Position numbers and translations under genes: made by a program. DNA of 64,000 nt. Source: Hyaloperonospora brassicae. Taxonomy: Eukaryota; Oomycota; Peronosporomycetes; Peronosporales; Peronosporaceae. The stretch spans positions 248,001 to 312,000 of the forward strand of contig CANTFL010000106.1 in the NCBI GenBank assembly GCA_947650285.1. Direction: 5' to 3'. The number at the start of each line of letters is the position of its first letter. Within the stretch, counting starts at the first letter, position 1. The notes under the pieces were generated by a model, which ran no database searches, was not told the origin of the DNA, and was given only the letters and a program-made list of their open reading frames with translations. This document shows positions 23,041 through 35,043 of the stretch, piece after piece.

Positions 23041-26000
23041 GAGCGACTAATAGCGGAACGACACTACACACAGGCATACACGTGTACACAAGCTGCCAGT
23101 GAGAAAGCACGCACGATTGCACAGGCAGCACGTCAAAGTGAACTACCGATCTGTTGAAGATAGCAAGATCACATATACATCACTTGTGCGACAAACAACA
23201 TCGGGCACAAATTTTCCTCGCTGAGCTGGAGTTGGGAATGTGAATACTAAATTGCTGTTGCAAGTCCCGGCGAATCCCTTGCCCGAGTACTTGGTACCGC
23301 CGAAAAATGTCATCGGGACTGAGTGTTGAGCGCACCATAATAATTGTCTCGAGGAGTTGAGCACTGGGTCGTGTCGTCGCGCACGGCTTCAGCCAAGAAC
23401 AGCAACTTATGCTCACTCGTTCTATCGATTCACGTGATGCGCAATCGACTTTACGCGTCTCTATGAAGCGGCTGCCGATTCGACGCATTTTGTAACTGGT
23501 TGGAGTGGCCGACTGAATGACGACGCTGGACTCGACGCCAGCGAAGCTTGTCGTGTTGCTTCCTTAATCGAAAGTGAAATGTCTCCTGCTAAGGAGAAGT
23601 ATGCCCACTTCGTTACGCTATGCCAGTAGTAGACGAAGGCAGACGCGCCGGCTGTAACTTGTCCTAACTTGCTTTTATAGCGAGCGCAGCAATGTGGGGA
23701 CAACCTGAGAAACACTTAATGATTGTTAGGGCTTATAGATGTTTACACATTTTTACACGTGTAGTTAGGTCGGTTCTGTCGCTTTGTACTTGTGCGACAT
23801 CACGGCTCAAACAACGAGGCAGTTTTCCGACATCCATGTTGCACGAAGAAGCTTTAGCGTATCGATATCATCTATCGTGATACCACGTCCACTGATGATG
23901 TTGAGTGCAAATGCATCATTTCCATCGGAGCTGCTCATCCGAGTCTTTAATCTGGATATCGTGACGTTTGCCGCTGTCGTCAGATTGCTTTACGCTCTTT
24001 ACATATCCAGACTGTCAATTCATGTCGTTGATGTCAGCAGACTGTTTAGCACAAAACAAACATTGTCTTCTTTGCTCCAATGAAAATGTGGGCCGAGTCC
24101 TGTAAAATGACCAACAAAGCTCTTTCTACTGCCGCTTTACTGCACAACAAATTGTTGTGGGTGAATTCCTCGCCCTGATTGATCAGCATTTGCAAACGTA
24201 ATCGTGGGCCACGGTCGCGAGTTGAGATGCTGGCGAACAAATCGCGACAGAAGCGGTATTCCTGTGATCCAGCCACGTCTTCAACGATTACCATCTCTCA
24301 CCTTCGCAGGTGCGTACCGTTCATTTGACCATACCTCGTTTACGTTTCCAGAAGCCATTATGAGGCTCGCTGAGAAGACAATCAACTTTGATTGTTTGTT
24401 TGACTGCGACACAATAATGGGAGGGTGCAACACATTCTGCTTGACGCTCTTCCGTGATAGTTGCAGTTGTACGTTGGTCAAGACCAATACTGTGCGTTTG
24501 CTTTATTCCTGCCGCAGCGCGCATCGGTTCTTGCTGGTCGGCCCAGAGTGATTCAACTAACCACCCTACAAACCATGTCGACCGTCTCTCGCAATCAGGT
24601 TCGCTCGTCATAGTGCGTCCTGATGACCAAGACTCAAACCACCACTGACTCCGCCTTATGCGCAAAGAGGCATACTCGCAACTTCTTGTCAGAGCGTTTT
24701 TGCGACAGCTATACGGTAGCAGACATCTGCTTGCTGTCAGGAAGATGCGTTGGTGTCAGACGATAACAGGACTACCAGAATATAAAAAACGTTGACGTTT
24801 GCTGCTTCACATGTGCGGAGATACGACACCAACACAGCTGCTTGGCTTCGTGCTCAGCCCATGAGGGGCGACACAATCGGTCGATGGTTGACTAGAAGAT
24901 AGTCGCGTTGTGACATCGCGTTCTTGCAACAATTCTATATGCGAGCGTGCGACTGTTTTGATCTCGACAAGCAGGATAATTTCGAAGAGCGTTTCCCAAC
25001 TTATGGATGTTGCCACTAAAGCAGCTACACCGCTATCACGATAAACAAGAAGTACAAGATCGTGCCGTAATCGACGAGCTTGACGAAACGACCACGCTGT
25101 CGTCGCACATTCACGAACGCGACCAAATTAAACAGAGACTTGGTGTCAACCTTACATTTGTAGCTGCTAGACTTGCACAGGCAGTGCCACAATGAATGGA
25201 CATTGCAACGAAGCGGGGATCGATCAACCAGTGTTGCATGACACCCAGCATCAAATTGGGAATCGAAGATGACAAGCGTAAGTGACTCTGCAAACGGTTC
25301 CTTGACACATCATGTGTTCGTTGGTTTAATCACATGCACAAAGGTCTACTTCTTCGCAAGAGAGCTCAAATGGGCATTGATTCCAACGATTGACTCGGTA
25401 AAGAGGAAATGGGGTCAATGGTGTGCGACATGATAGGCTATTTTTGACGCTAAGCAGCTTGTACGTCGAGTGGGTACGACACACAAAGGTCGTACAGATT
25501 CCAACTTGACGAGTGAGGGCATGTTGGCACAATGGCGTTGTATAGACTGTGAGCTGCTAACAGCTCGTGAAGTCAGACCTCAACATTGCTGCGCTGACCT
25601 GTAAAGTAAAGAGGGACCCAAAGCTCAATTGAAGTGCCAAGTTCATGTTTGCATTGACGAGGAAGGTCGTTGAGAAGATAATACAGGTAAAGTGCAATTG
25701 TCAGGTCATTGACGCAGCTCTCTGGATGGACCGAGTCACTCTCGTGCAAAGCGGCTGAATGCGCCATCTTTTGTTGCTATCTAGTCGAAGAAGTATGAGC
25801 GAATGACTGGACTAATCATTGCCAAACAAATGGAGAGCTGGACGTTTCTAGCCGCTTCGTTTGCCGCGACATGGTCTGGCTGAGTGGTCTAACAATTTTC
25901 GAGAGAACGTGGCGAGTCGATCTGCCGTCGCTGCTCTTCGTAAAATTGCGGAAAAAGTCGAGTATCACGAGTTGTCAATGGATATCATGCAAAGCCTGCT

Positions 26001-27570
26001 GTGCTTGTTCACATTGGGGTGCTCAAGTCGCACTTGACCTAGGTTGACTTGTGTGCGAGGAAGACAATTCGCAGCATTGTGTGTGGGGACGATATGGCAA
26101 GTCGGCTTCATCGAGGCGTTGTGACGGTCTGCTTTGTACAGGACTTTGCCGAGGAGCACTTGATATCTATCCTTTTGCGACCACGCTCCCATTTCACCAG
26201 GAAATAGGTGGACCAAGGCAGCGTGCGTGGTAGATTTGGACATAGCGAGAAGACTTCCTAGTCAGCTGATCATCTCCGTCTCCTACTATCTGCTTTGTGT
26301 CATTGCAGCATCAATTAGGATGCCGTGAGTGATACACAGCAGAGAGGCTTATGCAACTATCGAAGCTAAAGTTTGCAGGTTTCCTTATTCGACGAGATGG
26401 GACTAGTTTGTTGCATGAAGGATAGAAACCTCTCACTCTCGCCATACTTTACGTTTGCTGCACGAGCAAACTAGCTTCACTTCCATCTTCAATGATACTA
26501 TCAACCGACTATCTTGTCATCTTCTCGATCAGAATGGCAAGAAATGCATTCACCTTGCGTAATGTTGCCCTCAAATACATGCGTCTGCGGCTACAAATGA
26601 ACGAGCTTCAGTTCCGTACATGTGCTATATTAAATGTATCATTTAGCGCTCTTGACGCACTGTGAGCGACGATACCAAGACGAAAATCTGAAATTTGCTT
26701 CTACGTCAGTGCTTTCGCCGCGAATCTTCCATCCGTTTGTCGTGGCTTGATCAACGGATTTTCCGTCGACCATTTTGACAAAGGACTTGTCATATGGCGC
26801 GTGGTATATGTACTAGTTGGTTCCATCGACTCTTGTCGTTTAGCGCAAGAGCACCAACATTACAATTATCTCTCAGGAGATCATCATATATCTCACGTAG
26901 TCATTCTGCGCACCGTCGGCTTTTCCATCTTCTCTGACTCTGCGGGCTAATTGCTGCGAAAAAATAATGAGAATGACACGTCTGGCATCAGCTTTGGCAG
27001 CGAAGTCCTTTGTCCGCAAAGCCTTGTATTCTAAATACTCATCAAGTGACGACATCGCCGAGCTGCCATGTCCTGCTGAGACCAAAGCTGACAAGAGTTT
27101 TTGGTATGGCTAGTTTCATGTGTTTCGATGATGGCAAACCAAAGCCGCTGGAAGAATTTACTGTGCCTCTTTGTTTTTGCTTCGTAGAATCGTGGAGCTA
27201 TATGCAACCGTTATCCTAAAAAGTTGTACGGATGCGTAGCTTGCTTTGAATTGCCATACCGGCAGTTTTGACGTCGTTATCGTATTGAGTCTGTCTTCAT
27301 TGACCTCTTCTTGTACCGATTCCTATCGTTATCAAAGGCTTTGTCTCGCTAGTAAGAGGAGGCGTATGAGGTCATATGCTCTTACAACTTCGTCCATGCA
27401 GTTGTTGCCATCATTTGCAACATGTTTGTCGCAACAGATAGCAATGAGTTCTGCTTCACGCCCACAAGTACACGCTCAGATACAAGCACCTTCTTCTCTA
27501 CGTGTTCATTGTTTCTATACGACCTCCCTTCGACTATTCCATGTACAGCAGACTTGACGACTCGAGATAT
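23041..27570. other. Gene-free 4.5 kb between membrane protein and AGPS genes
   Basis: GC content is intermediate, yet no frame exceeds about 115 codons and none is recognised on either strand. Fragments look like once-coding sequence broken by stops. It may be a decayed gene or transposon, but no domain could be named. Confidence 0.45.
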
Positions 27571-29505
27571 CTAGTCCTCGCGCGCACCCTCAACGTACTG
27601 CTTTGACGGCTGCAAATTCGTGACTGCAAAGACGTTAGTGGGATCCAATGCGTTCTTGATCCCCCGGATGGCTGAAATAGCGGCAGGCGACACTGCTTGT
27701 GGCAACCATGCAAGACGATGCTTGCCAACGCCGTGATGATGCGACAGAGCGCCGCCGTTGCGCAAGATCGCCTCCACAGCAGCCAGCTCCGTTTCGCGAA
27801 ATAGAGTCATTGGCTCATTGACGCCAAAGTAGTTGATTCCGTAGTACACGTACACGCAGACGCCCGTTCCATAGACTTGCGAGATACGACAGGCAATGAG
27901 CGGCGGAACCTGCACGTTACGACTAGCAGCTACCGAGTTGATAGCCACCTTGATGTCGGTAATGAGCTGACGCGCGTTCGTCCAAGAAACTGCCGTCTCG
28001 AACGACTCACTCATAAAGTAATAATCCAGTGCGAAGTCACGGAGGTATGCAATTATGTATGTGAAGAAGTAGCCGCGCTTGCCATTCTCTTCACCGCCAA
28101 CCATACCTTCGTGACGCTTCGCAATGGTCTGGATGCGCTTCTGCTGCTCTGCCACTTTTCCCTGGTCAGATCCTTCCAGCAATACAGTTGCAGCACACAT
28201 CTCGTTCACATCAAATCCACAAACCCTCGTCACGTACGTCTTTCTTGCAAAGTCCAGGACACCAGCGGTGAACTTGTTTGTTGTAGATGACGTCTTGAGC
28301 GCTTGTCCCAGCTGGAACTGTGTGTTGTCGAGTAGGCGCAGCGACGCCGGCTCGCACCCAGCACGAGTGATCTCCATCAGCGCTGCGAGGCCGTGTTCAA
28401 GACTTGGAAAAATGAGCGAGTCATAGACCTGCACGCTCGGAAACTTACGGAGACGCAGGGTCACCTGAGTGTGGACGCCAAAGATGCCTTCCGATCCCAT
28501 CATGGCGTGGTTCATATCTGGACCCATAGCAGCACGCGGTACGTTTGCAGCTCGCTGCATCGTGCCCTGCGGCGTCACCGTCGTGATATTCACGACCAAG
28601 TCTTCGATGTTGCCATACATGTTCTTCTTCATACCGGAAGCGCGTGTTGCAATCCATCCTCCGAGCGTCGAGAACTCCCACGAGTCTGGCTCATGTCCAA
28701 GCGTAAGCCCACGATGACGCAAGCGCTCGTGTAAGTCCAGCCCTGTGATCCCTGCTTCGACAACTGCTAGCATGTTGTCACTGTCTACACTCAATAGACG
28801 CCGCATGTCGCTCATATCCAGCGACACGATAGCGCGTCGCTCTTTCGAGTCGCACTCCAGTGCGTTGGTCACGTTCGTCCCTCCTCCGAACGGGACCAAA
28901 CACACGTAATCTGCGAAATGCTGTGTCACCTCCTGGATCAGCGCCTCGACTTGTTCATGAGACGTGGGCCACACCACGGCATCAGGCACACGCTCCACAG
29001 TCTGTACGTACCGAAGACGAAACACGTCTTCGCACGTCTGACCATGTCCGTGTCGCACGCGCTCTTCTACGAACACACTGACCTTCATCTTCATCTCTTC
29101 ACGCACCAAACGCAACAGCTGCAGCAGCTTCTTCTGCGCCTCGCCGTCCTCTTCCAATTCATTGCGCAGCTCCAGCTCTTCGGCGCACGACACTCGAGAC
29201 GGACTGCCGCGGTCCGCGTCCAGTCCGAGGTGCTTCTCGGCCCACGGTAGCAGCGACGGCAGCGTCCGGTCCGGTGCATTGGCGAACACTTCGGCGTAGC
29301 GCGTGCCCGAGAGTTCAATCACTTTGTCGGCGTTCACAAACAGCTTCGTGTCCTGGAAGCCCCAGCCGTTCCAGCGCGTCGCGGGACTCGGCACGAGCAG
29401 CGACAGCTGAGACGACGGCGACGGAGCCGACGACGGACTGCCACCGGCTGCGATGTGGCGCAGGACGGCGCGCATGCGCGTCACGGAAGAGGCCGCGTCC
29501 GACAT
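27571..29505 (-). CDS. AGPS: Alkylglycerone-phosphate synthase (644 aa)
   Basis: This FAD enzyme exchanges the acyl chain of acyl-dihydroxyacetone phosphate for a fatty alcohol, the step that makes the ether bond of ether lipids, normally in peroxisomes. Family marks are WNGWGFQDTKLFVN (45-58), the FAD-binding loop VPFGGGTNVT (204-213), HEPDSWEFSTLGGWIATRASG (from 271), LRLLDNTQFQLG (389-400), DYYFMSESFETA (494-505) and the C-terminal HHHGVGKHR (589-597) active-site histidines. The length is close to animal AGPS (about 650). The start is ATG 29505. Residues 10-18 read RMRAVLRHI, close to a type 2 peroxisomal targeting signal (R-L-x5-H-L). The C-terminus (ARED) is not a type 1 signal. The gene is a single exon and diverges from the CCDC93 gene across 377 bp. 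Confidence 0.96.
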   Translation of the reverse strand: MSDAASSVTRMRAVLRHIAAGGSPSSAPSPSSQLSLLVPSPATRWNGWGFQDTKLFVNADKVIELSGTRYAEVFANAPDRTLPSLLPWAEKHLGLDADRGSPSRVSCAEELELRNELEEDGEAQKKLLQLLRLVREEMKMKVSVFVEERVRHGHGQTCEDVFRLRYVQTVERVPDAVVWPTSHEQVEALIQEVTQHFADYVCLVPFGGGTNVTNALECDSKERRAIVSLDMSDMRRLLSVDSDNMLAVVEAGITGLDLHERLRHRGLTLGHEPDSWEFSTLGGWIATRASGMKKNMYGNIEDLVVNITTVTPQGTMQRAANVPRAAMGPDMNHAMMGSEGIFGVHTQVTLRLRKFPSVQVYDSLIFPSLEHGLAALMEITRAGCEPASLRLLDNTQFQLGQALKTSSTTNKFTAGVLDFARKTYVTRVCGFDVNEMCAATVLLEGSDQGKVAEQQKRIQTIAKRHEGMVGGEENGKRGYFFTYIIAYLRDFALDYYFMSESFETAVSWTNARQLITDIKVAINSVAASRNVQVPPLIACRISQVYGTGVCVYVYYGINYFGVNEPMTLFRETELAAVEAILRNGGALSHHHGVGKHRLAWLPQAVSPAAISAIRGIKNALDPTNVFAVTNLQPSKQYVEGARED

Positions 29506-29882
29506 GGCAGGTCGACTCGACTGGATCTGGAAGCTGCTGACTCCTTCTCGCGTGCGATTGGTGGAAATGGCGACCGCGAGCGAACATGGCTACATCGAGC
29601 AAGCGACCGTGGAGATTGCATTGACAGCTGGTTTCGTGAACGGTTCAGCAAATGTCTCATTTGTGGCGCATCAAGTACTGCGCTGAATGGGCACAGAACG
29701 CGCCATACTGAGTCCAAGACAACAGTGCAGTCGACGACTCTTTGGCGGCCATTGCCGACAGAAAAGACGTGAGAAACAAACGGTCCTGTTTTGTGTACAC
29801 CACACCATGAGACACTCCACCGCGTCCACAAATCTGCACGTGGTCCGATTACTTGTCGTTCAATAGATCTCTTGCGATCATT
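29506..29882. promoter_or_regulatory. Shared divergent promoter region of AGPS and CCDC93
   Basis: Only 377 bp separate the ATG codons of two back-to-back genes, so their promoters must overlap or abut here. Short open frames cross it on both strands but extend from the GC-rich AGPS 5' end. No TATA box is evident and no oomycete initiator could be placed with certainty. Confidence 0.6.
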
Positions 29883-31832
29883 ATGTTCACTGCGTCGTCT
29901 GCTTCTTCGTCCTGTGCCGCCGCCTCTGTCTCGTTGCAGTCGACCGCAGACGTTTATGACTTGGCAAAAGCGTACGGCACTGAAGCTGCAGACACGTTGT
30001 CATTGACGTTACAATCGCTCGAGACGGTGGGGTTCCCCAAGGCTCACGTGAACGCCTACAGCGCCTTTGACCGCGTCATGAGCGGCATTGCGTGGCTACT
30101 GCATCAAATCGTGCGTCGAGAAGATGCCGAAGCGGGACGGGTGCAATGGGACGTTCTGTTCCAGCCGCACGACAAGATGAAGCCTCGTCTCGGGCTCGCG
30201 CAGGAAATCGTGCGCTGCGTAGAAGCTCTTGACTGCGCCTGTCCCGTTGTCATTCAGCCGCATCAGTTGCTGCTGCAGGACCACGGCGACATTGACACAG
30301 TGCAGAAACTTGTCTTGTGGCTGATCGACGAGGGGCAATTTGCTTACCACCGTGACAAGATACGGCGGGAGAAAGCGTATCTAGAGGTGGTAGATCTACA
30401 AACGAAAAAGATACATGCCGCGCGGGTAAACAACGACGTGGAACTGCTACTCGATGCGTATGCACCAACGAGACGATGGCGATATGTCGAAGTCGAAGGA
30501 GAGAGTAGCGAGTCAGAAGATGCACTGATTCAGCGGTGCTTGCTGGAGTATGGAGAGAAAGTTCTTGTTGCTGATAGTGGCGACGATGAAGTGGCAATGG
30601 GTGCGAGAACGGACGATGAGCATCCGATGGATATTGTGGCCCAGATGGCGAGTCAAGCTGCAGCAGTCGCCCAGAGTAAAGCACTGAAGCCACAAGGAGA
30701 AACTGGCGAGAAGTTACGACGAAACGCAACTAGGAGCAATCGACAGGCAGTAGATTTCGGCCGTCATTACCAGAAAGCGGTCAAGCAGGCGAGAGAAGAG
30801 CAAAAGGTGTTGCTGAGTCAACGACGTGAGCGTGAGGCAAAGTTGATGGAACGAGTTGTGTCTGCGCGGAACGACGAGCAGAAAAACGATCAACAGGGTC
30901 GAGTGGGATTGAGAGAGCGCTCTCTTCTTTACTTGGCTGGAGAGAAGCTGAAGAAGCACGAGCAACAAGTGCATCAATTGATTGAGGAAAAGAAAGAGTT
31001 GCGTCGAAAGCTAGAGGAGAGCAATGCACAAGCAGCTGTGCTAGATGAGGCGTTCTTTGCTCTCGAATCGGATATGGAGGCAGTGGAAGCGCAATGGCCT
31101 ACGGACGCAACTACTGTGGCGTGTCTGGCAAAGCTACAGCAACTAGTGGAGATGAGTGAGGAGTCCAAAAAGGAAAAGATGGACTTTCGAGCGAAATGTT
31201 GTCTTGCGATGGAAGCGTTACAGGAACGGATTGAGAAATTAAGGCTACAGGTGTCAAAAGACGAAAACAAGCAGGAGGGTCGAGCACTGCGTCTTGACCA
31301 GATCGAGCAAATGCACGCTCAAATGGCGCAACAGCATAGGTGTTTGAAGTATGCAGCAAGCAAACAAACCCGCGCTGTGCATTGCAAGTTGAGGCAAATA
31401 GATGAGATCCCTTCCCGCTTTGAGCTGGTGCAGTACGAAAAGCGATTCGAGGAGCTTTACGACGAGGTGGCTTTGACGCTTGATGAGACGCGCAAGTATT
31501 ACTGCGTGTTCAATATGCTCAAGACCAAACATGACGTTTTGGAGAAGGAGATTTCGCTCTTCAATAGTATCAACGAGAATTTCGAAGTCGCGATGGGTTC
31601 GAAGACCGCAACTCAAGCATTTTTCCTGCAGGTCGAAAACATCATTGAAAACGTTCAGGGGTTAGTACTGAAGCAGCATACCGCACGAGATGACTTTCAA
31701 TCCAACGTGGACACGTTAGACAGCAAGTATCAGTTGCTGCTCGAACAAGAGCGGATGTACGCAAACGCGATCTACCAGTTTCAAAAAGAGTGCGAAAGAA
31801 ACGAAAAACTATCACTTCAGCTTGGAAAGTGA
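29883..31832 (+). CDS. CCDC93: CCDC93 homologue, CCC endosomal complex subunit (649 aa)
   Basis: CCDC93 pairs with CCDC22 and COMMD proteins in the CCC complex, which works with retriever and the WASH complex to recycle membrane cargo from endosomes. The N-terminal third (about 20-190) fits the calponin-homology-like NN-CH domain of the family (FDRVMSGIAWLLHQIV, PHQLLLQDHGDID). A charged linker follows, then long coiled coils (about 290-480). The C-terminal 141 residues carry the strongest signature: IPSRFELVQYEKRFEELY followed by LEKEISLFNSINENF. Length is close to animal CCDC93 (about 630). The open frame begins ten codons earlier at a TTG; ATG 29883 is the first methionine. It is a single exon, divergent from AGPS. 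Confidence 0.93.
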   Translation: MFTASSASSSCAAASVSLQSTADVYDLAKAYGTEAADTLSLTLQSLETVGFPKAHVNAYSAFDRVMSGIAWLLHQIVRREDAEAGRVQWDVLFQPHDKMKPRLGLAQEIVRCVEALDCACPVVIQPHQLLLQDHGDIDTVQKLVLWLIDEGQFAYHRDKIRREKAYLEVVDLQTKKIHAARVNNDVELLLDAYAPTRRWRYVEVEGESSESEDALIQRCLLEYGEKVLVADSGDDEVAMGARTDDEHPMDIVAQMASQAAAVAQSKALKPQGETGEKLRRNATRSNRQAVDFGRHYQKAVKQAREEQKVLLSQRREREAKLMERVVSARNDEQKNDQQGRVGLRERSLLYLAGEKLKKHEQQVHQLIEEKKELRRKLEESNAQAAVLDEAFFALESDMEAVEAQWPTDATTVACLAKLQQLVEMSEESKKEKMDFRAKCCLAMEALQERIEKLRLQVSKDENKQEGRALRLDQIEQMHAQMAQQHRCLKYAASKQTRAVHCKLRQIDEIPSRFELVQYEKRFEELYDEVALTLDETRKYYCVFNMLKTKHDVLEKEISLFNSINENFEVAMGSKTATQAFFLQVENIIENVQGLVLKQHTARDDFQSNVDTLDSKYQLLLEQERMYANAIYQFQKECERNEKLSLQLGK

Positions 31833-33034
31833 CTGACCTTTAGCTTGGAAGGCATCACATGTAGTCTGCATCCGTCGCTTTGTCGGGAGCTGGGACGTGA
31901 TCAGAAGCATTGCGAGGTTTGTATCAAGCATTGACCGAGTCGATACGATACGACTTGTGGCTAACTATGCCAACTTCAACAGATAAAGCTACTTTGACAG
32001 CGTTCCTCACAACATGTCTGGACCTTCCTACTTTGCGCGCGTCTCTATCGAGATGTATTCAGATCGTTTGCACACTTGCGTCTAGCTCCAGTGATATTTG
32101 CAGCAGCAAATCGGTACGACTCGATAGTGTTGAGCATCGCAAAGTTTGTGGCTTGTTAACGACTCAAAGATCAGGATAAGCCAGGAACTGGCCGCAAAGG
32201 AAGATCCGACATGTATAACATTCGGCAAAGCGGAAATGCAGCGTTACACATAGATTGAAGGGGGTTGAAAGCACCGCGTTCCACCTAGATGATCGATTGT
32301 TAAAAGCAACGCGTATCGGTAACTTGCAATGTGTGTCGCCTGTTTATTGGCGTCGTCAAAGACAAGCAAACAAACGAAATGGCTTCACCTGAGGGTTCAT
32401 AGAATAGAGCACTTGCGGTATTCACTTCGATTGACGTGCAAGTTACCACTGCAGAGCACTTTTGGGTAGTTCACACAGCCAAGATGAGCATGTTGTGCTA
32501 CGACCATTCATTCTTTCGTAAGCTATCGGAGATGTTACGCGTTGTCGTCAAGGGTCTAATTGTGTGCAATGTTACTGTGTGTATCGCATGGCATTCTAGA
32601 TTGGCTTGGTCGATCTGCAGCCAGGATACTACTATGCTTCTAAGGGAATGGTGTCCTTAACAACGGTAGCATGTGACCTCAAGCATCACGTCGATCGATC
32701 GAGCCGACACTTGCTTCGTGTGGGGAGCCTTTTATAGGTTTTGCGGTGCGACGCTGTGCAGGCGAACATCTTGGAACCCCTGACTTTCAGGCCTGGCATT
32801 CTGTTGGACTTCCTATGGAACGATAGAAATGCTTCGCCGTGTTATCTGAAGTACGACTTTGGTTGCACGTGCTCCGACTCAGCAATCGCGTTAGCAGAGT
32901 TAGTTCAGCCTATCATTTGGTGCTGCACTAAACCCTTGCTAACATTTGTTTAGGAGCGTCGCATCAATTTGCCTTCTGTGTTGTAATTTGTGTAGGGTTT
33001 AAACTAAAACCGCTCCACACTGGCTGACGTCGGC
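31833..33034. other. Gene-free segment downstream of CCDC93
   Basis: It contains the 3' flank of CCDC93 and short unrecognised frames (up to 89 codons). No gene or RNA is supported. Confidence 0.5.
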
Positions 33035-33325
33035 CATTGGGTCAACCACTCAAACCGCCAACCGCTGCTAGACGCGCGCAATGGGTGGTGAGTTGTTAGA
33101 AATGCGAGGAACTTGTAGATCATTCAGTTCATGTAAGACAATAACGATTTGTTTCACAGACTCCAACTACACATTGTACACACATTCATATCCCCTTCTG
33201 CCAAGCGTGTTCGTTTAGTATCTTTGCCTTCCTCTGCATATACAACGTACGTAAGATTTCGAGGTATGTGTCTACACTGTGGTCAGTGTAAGTAGCTTGT
33301 ACTGTGTCGGAAGGGTATCATATTG
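33035..33325 (+). repeat. Dispersed LTR-like repeat, copy 1
   Basis: About 290 bp share order and sequence with 63225-63510 and, more weakly, 63705-64000. The best conserved core is GCTGCTAGACGCGCGCAA (about 33065-33082). A second block follows around CGTTTAGTA and CCTTCCTCTGCA, and the end lies near GTCGG. Between the blocks the copies are similar in length but diverged. The size and isolated occurrence suggest solo LTRs of an old retrotransposon family, though clear TG..CA ends were not identified. Confidence 0.65.
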
Positions 33326-35043
33326 CATCCTCAAACCGTAAATACCGAATGCATCGATGTACTGGCACACACCGCGTACGTTCGCAACCTCAAAAGACAT
33401 AAGGACCGAAATCTTCACCTTCTTGTTTGACAATACCCGCTTAGCACTCAGTGGCTTGACTCCGATCAAGCTTGCATCTCTCAGGTGCGCCCGAGTCCAT
33501 TATATATCTGGCATCTGTGTAGCAGCTAATCAATTGCTACAATTTGTGGTCATTTCGAATCGTGCAATTAACTTATAGGTTGTTACATCAAAATACAGGG
33601 AACATTCACATCCGGCTCACTCCATGAGAGAGCTTTTACACACATGTCCGCCAAATCGCGCGGCTAGCGCTCGGTCCTTCCCGTGGGGTCCAATAGGGTT
33701 TTATGTATTGGTAGCATCACCATCAAGTCACTATCAGACGCCTAGGTGAACTTGTTCGGCAATGAAAGTGTATGTTCGCCCTACATCACACACCCTTGCT
33801 CAACTAAACTAGCGTCACAATACTCAACGCTGGTGGTAACTTTAAAAAGCAAGCCGAGTCTTTAGTAGCGTCAATGTAGACAGCAGATACCTTAGTGGAG
33901 AGAGTGCAACTGGTGATATTGTGGGGGCGCTACTGACCATATTAAAAGACGAGACAGTGGAAAGGAGCAACACACCTTATCGGATTGCACGACGGGTCGT
34001 AGATGATGGACGTTTCAACTGCATTAGATGAAATTTACAACTACATGTACACGTTTACTTCTATTACACTAAACACGAATAAGACGAGGGTAACGATCCT
34101 GTTGCGGAGCCATAACACTTCCTTCGCAAGATGGAGGCCATTAGCTCAACGAGCTACTTTGTTCTTTACAAAAACATGACTAAACCAAAAATAGTAAGCT
34201 TTCATGTCGTTTACAGGAACACAATGTGTGCTCGCACGTATAGTATGCATCGCTGCTTTATCTTTTACTTTTCGGTCATCTATGTCGTTGTTCATTTTGC
34301 GGTGAATAGGTGCACTCGATATATTCTATGTGAAATTAAGGTCGATCGAGTTAGAGGTGTCTACAATACATAAATGCCGAGTGTACTTCTAAAAAAAAGC
34401 CTATCTTGATAAGACATCCGATTGAATTTTCTCGAGATACATTTATTTGGACACAGGGAGTTTATTACTTGTTTTAGCTCAGCGGTTTGGTCCAATTGTC
34501 GACGATGTTGACAAAATGGTAACAACAAAAAACATTTGAAACGTCACCATGTTAACACAGCTGATCAGAAAGCCAAGTGCAGGGGGCGAATTGCCACCAC
34601 ACGTTGGCTGCAAGCGACTATGAGACTGTTGGGTTTGTCCCTCCAGCTCAAACTATGTGGACCCATTGTCCACCATCATAGACGACCTGCGCATACTGAC
34701 GACACGTCCACTGGCTGAGTATGCCAAGCAGTCGAAGATGGAAAGCTTGTTGGGTCATGAAAGTCGTCATTCACGGTCGGTGGCTACCTGACTGGCCACG
34801 AATTGCATCTCAGACGCTGTGAAAATCGTGTGCCATTGACCACGCAGCCGCCACGTGCGTCTTTGGTTCAGGGCACGCCGTTGCCGATCCTGCTCAAGTT
34901 CATGAAGTCCAAGTCAATGGCGTCACGCCTGGCGTCACCGTTAGTACGTGCACCGTGGACAGCAATATGGCAACGTCCCTCACGACACGAGTCGAGAACA
35001 TGCGGAATATTTGGTAGGATCATACTGTTCGTCTGCATAGGCA
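33326..35043. other. Gene-free segment before GPD1
   Basis: No recognised gene. A GC-richer part at about 34.5-35.0 kb has coding-like fragments in more than one frame (for instance an 84-codon plus-strand frame from 34803), which may be a decayed gene, but no family was recognised. Confidence 0.45.
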
